A DNA stretch of 9,049 nucleotides from MWBF01 sp040772005 (lineage in GTDB: Bacteria; Chloroflexota; Anaerolineae; CG2-30-64-16). Made by a program: the position numbers and the translations under genes. A model generated the notes under the pieces. The model was not told the DNA's origin, searched no databases, and saw only the letters and a program-made list of their open reading frames with translations. Shown here in pieces: positions 5,969-9,049 of the stretch. The stretch covers positions 1-9,049 of the forward strand of contig JAXGYZ010000022.1 in the NCBI GenBank assembly GCA_040772005.1. Direction: 5' to 3'. The first letter of the stretch is position 1. Each line of letters starts with the position of its first letter.

Positions 5969-6844
5969 ATGCCCAGCACACGCGAAATCCGGCGGCGCAT
6001 TCGCAGCGTCAAGAACATCTCCAAAGTGACCAAGGCGATGGAGACGGTGGCCGCGGCCAAGATGCGTAAGGCCCAACAGCAGGTGCTGATGACGCGGCCC
6101 TATGCTGAGAAGTCGCGCGAAGTGTTGGCCTTCCTGGCGCGCCTGCGTGCGTCTGCCGCGCCTGAGCAGCCGCTGCTGCAACAGCGACCCATCAACAAGG
6201 TTGCGCTGCTGCTCATTACGGGTGACCGCGGGCTGGCCGGCGCCTACAATGCGAACGTCATCCGCGAAGCCATGATCCAGGCCAACGAGCTGGAAGACGC
6301 CGGCAAGCAGGTCAGCATGGTGACGGTGGGCGCGAAGGGCCGCGATTTCATGCTGCGCCATGGCCCGCCGCTGCACGCGGTGTTCACCGGCTTGAGCGAT
6401 CGCCCGTCCGCTAACGATGTGGCCCCGATTGCGCAGGTCCTGATCGACGCTTTCATCAACCAGGATTTCGATGCGGTCTACATTGTTTCCACTAAGTTCG
6501 TCAACACGATCCGCCAGGAGCCCGACATCAGCCAACTGCTGCCCATCCAGCCGGCCGAGCCCGAGCAGCCGATGGCTGCGGACTACATCTTTGAGCCGGA
6601 CCCGCAGACCATCCTGGGCGAAGTCCTGCGCGGCCTGACCGAGCTGCAGATTCTGCAGGCAGTCTATGAGGCGATGGCCAGCGAGCAATCGGCTCGCATG
6701 GTGGCGATGCGGAATGCAACTGAGTCGGCCAATGAGCTGATTGGCGAGCTGACCCTCTCTTACAACAAGGCGCGGCAGGAAGCCATCACAAAAGAACTGC
6801 TTGATATCGTCGGCGGGTCGTCTGCTCTGCAGCAGGCGGCTTAG
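5969..6844 (+). CDS. atpG: ATP synthase F1 subunit gamma (central stalk)
   Basis: Gamma is the rotating shaft that couples the c-ring to conformational change in beta. The 291-residue protein opens with MPSTREIRRRIRSVKNISKVTKAMETVAAAKM, the conserved N-terminal coiled-coil helix. The Rossmann-like domain contains LLITGDRGLAGAYNANV (81-97). The C-terminal helix has SEQSARMVAMRNATESANEL (238-257) and ends in the signature ITKELLDIVGG (273-283). In that signature the usual G-A pair reads G-S, a minor deviation. The regulatory cysteine insertion of chloroplast and some cyanobacterial gamma subunits is absent. ATG at 5969 has AAGG (5959-5962) 6 bases upstream. The product is close to the usual length for the family. 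Confidence 0.97.
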   Translation: MPSTREIRRRIRSVKNISKVTKAMETVAAAKMRKAQQQVLMTRPYAEKSREVLAFLARLRASAAPEQPLLQQRPINKVALLLITGDRGLAGAYNANVIREAMIQANELEDAGKQVSMVTVGAKGRDFMLRHGPPLHAVFTGLSDRPSANDVAPIAQVLIDAFINQDFDAVYIVSTKFVNTIRQEPDISQLLPIQPAEPEQPMAADYIFEPDPQTILGEVLRGLTELQILQAVYEAMASEQSARMVAMRNATESANELIGELTLSYNKARQEAITKELLDIVGGSSALQQAA

Positions 6845-6879
6845 CCTTCACCGGATGAGGCAACGCCCCGCTGGGACGT

Positions 6880-6896
6880 CGCTACCGAACATAGCG
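6880..6896 (+). repeat. Small hairpin before atpD
   Basis: CGCTA (6880-6884) and TAGCG (6892-6896) form a 5-bp stem with a 7-base loop in the 62-base atpG-atpD gap. Its last G is the first base of GGAG (6896-6899), the probable atpD ribosome binding site. It is short enough to be chance. Confidence 0.3.
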
Positions 6897-6906
6897 GAGT
6901 TAAGAG

Positions 6907-8310
6907 ATGCCAAAACAGGGTGCGAAGGGTAAAATCGTACAGGTGATCGGGCCTGTGGTGGACGCGGCTTTCGAGCAGGATGAGCTCCCTGATATCTTCG
7001 ATGCGCTGGAAATCCCGCTGGACGGCGGCGGTCGCCTGATCTGCGAGGTGCAGGGCCAGTTGAGCGGCGGCTGGGTGCGCTCCGTGGCGATGTCGAGCAC
7101 GGACGGCCTGCGCCGGGGCATGGAAGTCATCGGCACCGGCGCGCCGATCACTGTGCCGGTGGGCGAGGCCACGCTGGGCCGCATCTTCAACGTCCTGGGC
7201 AATGCCATTGACACCGATCAGCCTGTCGACGCGGCGGCCCACTACCCGATTCACCGCGCCCCGCCGACCCTGGTCGAGCAATCCACCGAGGCCGAGGTCT
7301 TCGAGACGGGCATCAAGGTCATCGACCTGATTGCGCCGTTCACGAAGGGCGGCAAGACGGCCATCTTCGGCGGCGCGGGCGTCGGCAAGACGGTCGTCAT
7401 CCAGGAACTCATCCACAACATCGCCAAGTTCCACTCCGGCTACTCGGTATTCGCCGGCGTGGGTGAGCGCAGCCGCGAGGGCAATGACCTGTGGCATGAA
7501 ATGCGCGACTCCGGCGTCATCAGCAGCACGGTCATGGTGTTCGGCCAGATGAACGAGCCGCCGGGCGCGCGGCTGCGCGTCGGACTGACTGGCGTGACGA
7601 TGGCCGAATACTTCCGCGACCAGGGCCGCGACGTGCTGTTGTTCATCGACAACATCTTCCGGTTCGTGCAGGCCGGGTCCGAGGTGTCTTCGCTGCTGGG
7701 CCGCCTGCCCAGCGCCGTGGGCTACCAGCCGACCCTCGGCACGGACATGGGCGAACTGCAGGAGCGCATCACGTCCACCAAGACCGGCTCGATTACCTCG
7801 ATGCAGGCCGTGTATGTGCCCGCGGACGACTACACCGATCCGGCGCCCGCAACCACGTTTGCGCACCTGGACGCCAGCATCAGCCTCGAACGTTCGCTGG
7901 CCGAGCAGGCGCTCTTCCCCGCGGTGGACCCGCTGGCCTCCACCAGCCGCATCCTGGACCCGAACATCGTGGGCGAGGAGCACTACGCCGTGGCCCGCAA
8001 CGTGCAGCGCACCCTGCAACGCTACCGCGACCTGCAGGACATCATCGCCATCCTGGGCGTCGAGGAACTCAGCGAAGAGGATCGGCTGACCGTCGCACGC
8101 GCCCGCAAGATTCAGCGCTTCCTGACGCAGCCGATGTTCGTCGCGGAAGCCTTCACGAGCCGGCCCGGCGTCTACGTCAAGCTGGCCGACAGCATCGCGG
8201 GCTTCCAGCAGATTCTGGATGGCAAGCACGACGACCTGCCGGAGCAGGCCTTCTACATGGTCGGCACCATCGAGGACGCTGTGGCGCGGGGCAAGGAACT
8301 GAGGGGGTAA
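6907..8310 (+). CDS. atpD: ATP synthase F1 subunit beta (catalytic)
   Basis: Beta carries the three catalytic sites that make ATP from ADP and phosphate. The 467-residue product has the full motif set: Walker A GGAGVGKT (155-162), the catalytic Glu187 in GVGERSREGNDL (185-196), Walker B LLFIDNIFRF (244-253) with Asp248, and the family signature PAVDPLASTS (338-347). The DELSEED lever region reads EELSEED (386-392), a conservative first-residue change. The N-terminal beta-barrel (KGKIVQVIGPVVDAAF) and C-terminal helical domain are complete. ATG at 6907 has GGAG (6896-6899) 7 bases upstream. The stop is 5 bases before atpC, so epsilon is probably translated by re-initiation or coupling. Nothing suggests a V/A-type or Na+-specific N-ATPase: the operon order and subunits are those of a housekeeping F-type enzyme. 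Confidence 0.98.
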   Translation: MPKQGAKGKIVQVIGPVVDAAFEQDELPDIFDALEIPLDGGGRLICEVQGQLSGGWVRSVAMSSTDGLRRGMEVIGTGAPITVPVGEATLGRIFNVLGNAIDTDQPVDAAAHYPIHRAPPTLVEQSTEAEVFETGIKVIDLIAPFTKGGKTAIFGGAGVGKTVVIQELIHNIAKFHSGYSVFAGVGERSREGNDLWHEMRDSGVISSTVMVFGQMNEPPGARLRVGLTGVTMAEYFRDQGRDVLLFIDNIFRFVQAGSEVSSLLGRLPSAVGYQPTLGTDMGELQERITSTKTGSITSMQAVYVPADDYTDPAPATTFAHLDASISLERSLAEQALFPAVDPLASTSRILDPNIVGEEHYAVARNVQRTLQRYRDLQDIIAILGVEELSEEDRLTVARARKIQRFLTQPMFVAEAFTSRPGVYVKLADSIAGFQQILDGKHDDLPEQAFYMVGTIEDAVARGKELRG

Positions 8311-8315
8311 TTCCG

Positions 8316-8774
8316 ATGGCTACGATTCGCCTGGACTTCGTAGCGCAGGACCGCAATGTGTTCTCCGGTGACGTGACCGAGGTGCAAGCGCCGGGCAGCG
8401 AGGGGCAGTTGGGCATCCTGCCCAAACATGCCCCGCTGATGACGGTGCTCAGCCCCGGCGAGGTCATCGTACATCGCGCAGGGGCCGAGCCGCTTTATTT
8501 CGCTGTCAGCGGCGGCTGGATGGAAGTGCGGCCCGACCACATCACCATCCTGGCCCGGACGGCTGAACGATCGGACGAGATTAACGCGGAGCGCGCCGAG
8601 GCCGCCCGCGCCCGTGCCGCGCAACTGCTGGCGCAGGGCATCCGTCGCGACCAGCGCGCGCTGGTCGAGATGAGCCTTAAGCGTCAGATTGTCCGCCTGC
8701 GCGTGTCCGGCCGGCACCGCGGCTGGTATGGGCCTGTGGGTTCGGAGACGGATACGCAGACGAAGATCGAATGA
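8316..8774 (+). CDS. atpC: ATP synthase F1 subunit epsilon
   Basis: Epsilon sits at the foot of gamma on the c-ring and inhibits ATP hydrolysis in many bacteria. The 152-residue protein has the N-terminal beta-sandwich (about 1-82), with the conserved GQLGILPKHAPLMTVLSPGE (30-49) and YFAVSGGWMEVRPDHITIL (61-79). The C-terminal two-helix domain follows (about 84-128). The ATP-binding motif I/L-D-x-x-R-A known from thermophilic Bacillus reads INAERA here (89-94), with Asn90 in place of the Asp. The protein continues for about 20 residues beyond the helices (GRHRGWYGPVGSETDTQTKIE, from about 132) and is thus longer than the common 130-140. ATG at 8316 lies 5 bases after the atpD stop; the G-rich run at 8301-8307 inside atpD is its likely ribosome binding site. 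Confidence 0.94.
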   Translation: MATIRLDFVAQDRNVFSGDVTEVQAPGSEGQLGILPKHAPLMTVLSPGEVIVHRAGAEPLYFAVSGGWMEVRPDHITILARTAERSDEINAERAEAARARAAQLLAQGIRRDQRALVEMSLKRQIVRLRVSGRHRGWYGPVGSETDTQTKIE

Positions 8775-8807
8775 CGACAAACGAGTGAAAAGTAACGAGT
8801 AAATCGA
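8773..8807 (+). repeat. Short 7-base-period repeat tract after atpC
   Basis: Immediately after atpC the sequence reads in 7-base units: GACGACA, AACGAGT, GAAAAGT, AACGAGT, AAATCGA. Two units are identical and a third shares the AGT ending. The tract overlaps the last two bases of the atpC stop codon. It shares the period, but not the sequence, of the atpE-atpF repeat. Confidence 0.5.
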
Positions 8808-8820
8808 GACAAGACTTGTC
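8808..8820. repeat. Short palindrome upstream of the terminator
   Basis: GACAAG (8808-8813) and CTTGTC (8815-8820) are exact inverse complements around a single base. As RNA it would form a tight hairpin just before the terminator; as DNA it could be a small protein-binding site. There is no independent support for either. Confidence 0.35.
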
Positions 8821-8821
8821 G

Positions 8822-8859
8822 AGAGCGCGGCCGGCTAAAGGCTGCGCTCTTTTCTTTTT
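8822..8859 (+). terminator. Rho-independent terminator of the atp operon
   Basis: AGAGCGCGGCC (8822-8832) pairs with GGCTGCGCTCT (8840-8850) to give an 11-bp GC-rich stem with one G-U pair and a 7-base loop. TTTCTTTTT (8851-8859) follows directly. This is a textbook intrinsic terminator placed 47 bases after the atpC stop, and it closes the operon. Confidence 0.92.
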
Positions 8860-9049
8860 CCGTTTGGCGCGCAGCCTGCCCCTGCTTGCCCTAGTAAGTC
8901 CGTCAAGGCTGGTTCGATGGGCCGTAGCCTAGCCCCTCGTGGGCGTTGGGACGAGCACAAGGCCCTACGCTACGCATCAAATGACCGTTGACGAGGTACT
9001 GGGATTTTCACCCCTGGTCACCTTCCGCTGCTTTTCCCGACTTAACCAT
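8860..9049. other. Region after the terminator: no gene recognised, inverted repeats present
   Basis: No ORF with a ribosome binding site is seen. A plus-strand frame from ATG 8981 stays open to the window edge (23 codons) but has no Shine-Dalgarno and no recognisable product. The stretch has structure: CGTAGC (8923-8928) pairs with GCTACG (8969-8974), enclosing CTCGT (8936-8940) with ACGAG (8951-8955). Farther on, a GGT...GGG / CCC...ACC inverted repeat covers 8995-9022. Read on the minus strand, this last hairpin contains GGGGTGAAAATCCC, which resembles a hairpin near the 5' end of some bacterial group II introns. The resemblance is from memory and weak. Confidence 0.3.

Noticed and set aside
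4178..6688. Very long minus-strand ORF (836 codons) opposite atpA and atpG
   Set aside because: It is antisense to two highly conserved genes, its sequence is low-complexity in His, Arg, Asp and Gly as expected from GC-biased codons read in reverse, and no family is recognisable.
6841..8229. Minus-strand ORF (462 codons) opposite atpD
   Set aside because: A mirror of beta-subunit codon bias, with no recognisable domain or ribosome binding site.
2957..8774. Na+-translocating N-ATPase or an alternative operon
   Set aside because: Gene order and subunits are the canonical I-B-E-F-H-A-G-D-C, with a delta gene and without the N-ATPase-specific atpR/atpQ; the c subunit lacks Na+ ligands.
8911..8920. 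tRNA T-loop-like GGTTCGA
   Set aside because: No matching acceptor, anticodon or D arms could be laid out around it, and there is no plausible T-stem.
8981..9049. Start of a new plus-strand gene at ATG 8981
   Set aside because: The frame is open for 23 codons to the edge, but there is no ribosome binding site and no recognisable sequence, and it overlaps inverted repeats; it cannot be supported from this window.

Overview
The window carries a complete bacterial F1Fo-ATP synthase operon on the plus strand, in the canonical order: an AtpI/AtpZ-type gene, then atpB, atpE, atpF, atpH, atpA, atpG, atpD and atpC (about 1613 to 8774). Two unrelated genes lie upstream: the 3' part of a major facilitator superfamily transporter and an AIM24/TIGR00266-family protein. 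The DNA is GC-rich. The gene order, the b subunit that opens with EKLGINLGFF, the long a subunit and the heptanucleotide intergenic repeats look most like Chloroflexota (perhaps Anaerolineae or a relative). This assignment is an inference from family resemblance, not a search result.

Layout. Positions 2-778 are an MFS exporter cut by the window edge. Its last 23 bases overlap the AIM24-like gene (756-1502), whose near-perfect Shine-Dalgarno lies inside the transporter's coding sequence. A 110-base gap (1503-1612) holds a strong extended -10 promoter that most likely starts the atp transcript. The Fo genes (1613-3768) encode the assembly factor AtpI/Z and subunits a, c and b. The F1 genes (3765-8774) encode delta, alpha, gamma, beta and epsilon. 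A strong intrinsic terminator at 8822-8859 closes the unit. The last 190 bases have no convincing gene but contain sizeable inverted repeats.

How the genes work together. Subunits a, c and b form the membrane proton channel, rotor ring and stator. Delta links b to the alpha3beta3 head. Gamma and epsilon form the central stalk, and beta holds the catalytic sites. All the key residues I checked are present: a-Arg264, c-Glu56, the P-loops of alpha and beta, beta-Glu187 and the alpha arginine finger Arg365. The enzyme should therefore be functional and, from the c-subunit side chains, proton-coupled.

The least ordinary material is between the genes. Junctions are either tight (I-B, F-H, D-C: overlapping or 5 bases) or 57-95 bases long, and every long one contains an inverted repeat. 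The most striking is at atpE-atpF (3176-3258), where an 83-base palindrome is built on both arms from 7-base units of the form GATTGAA. A second, unrelated 7-base-period tract follows atpC. I see no sign of a wholly new gene system; the candidates worth checking are these RNA or DNA structures and the AIM24-like neighbour.
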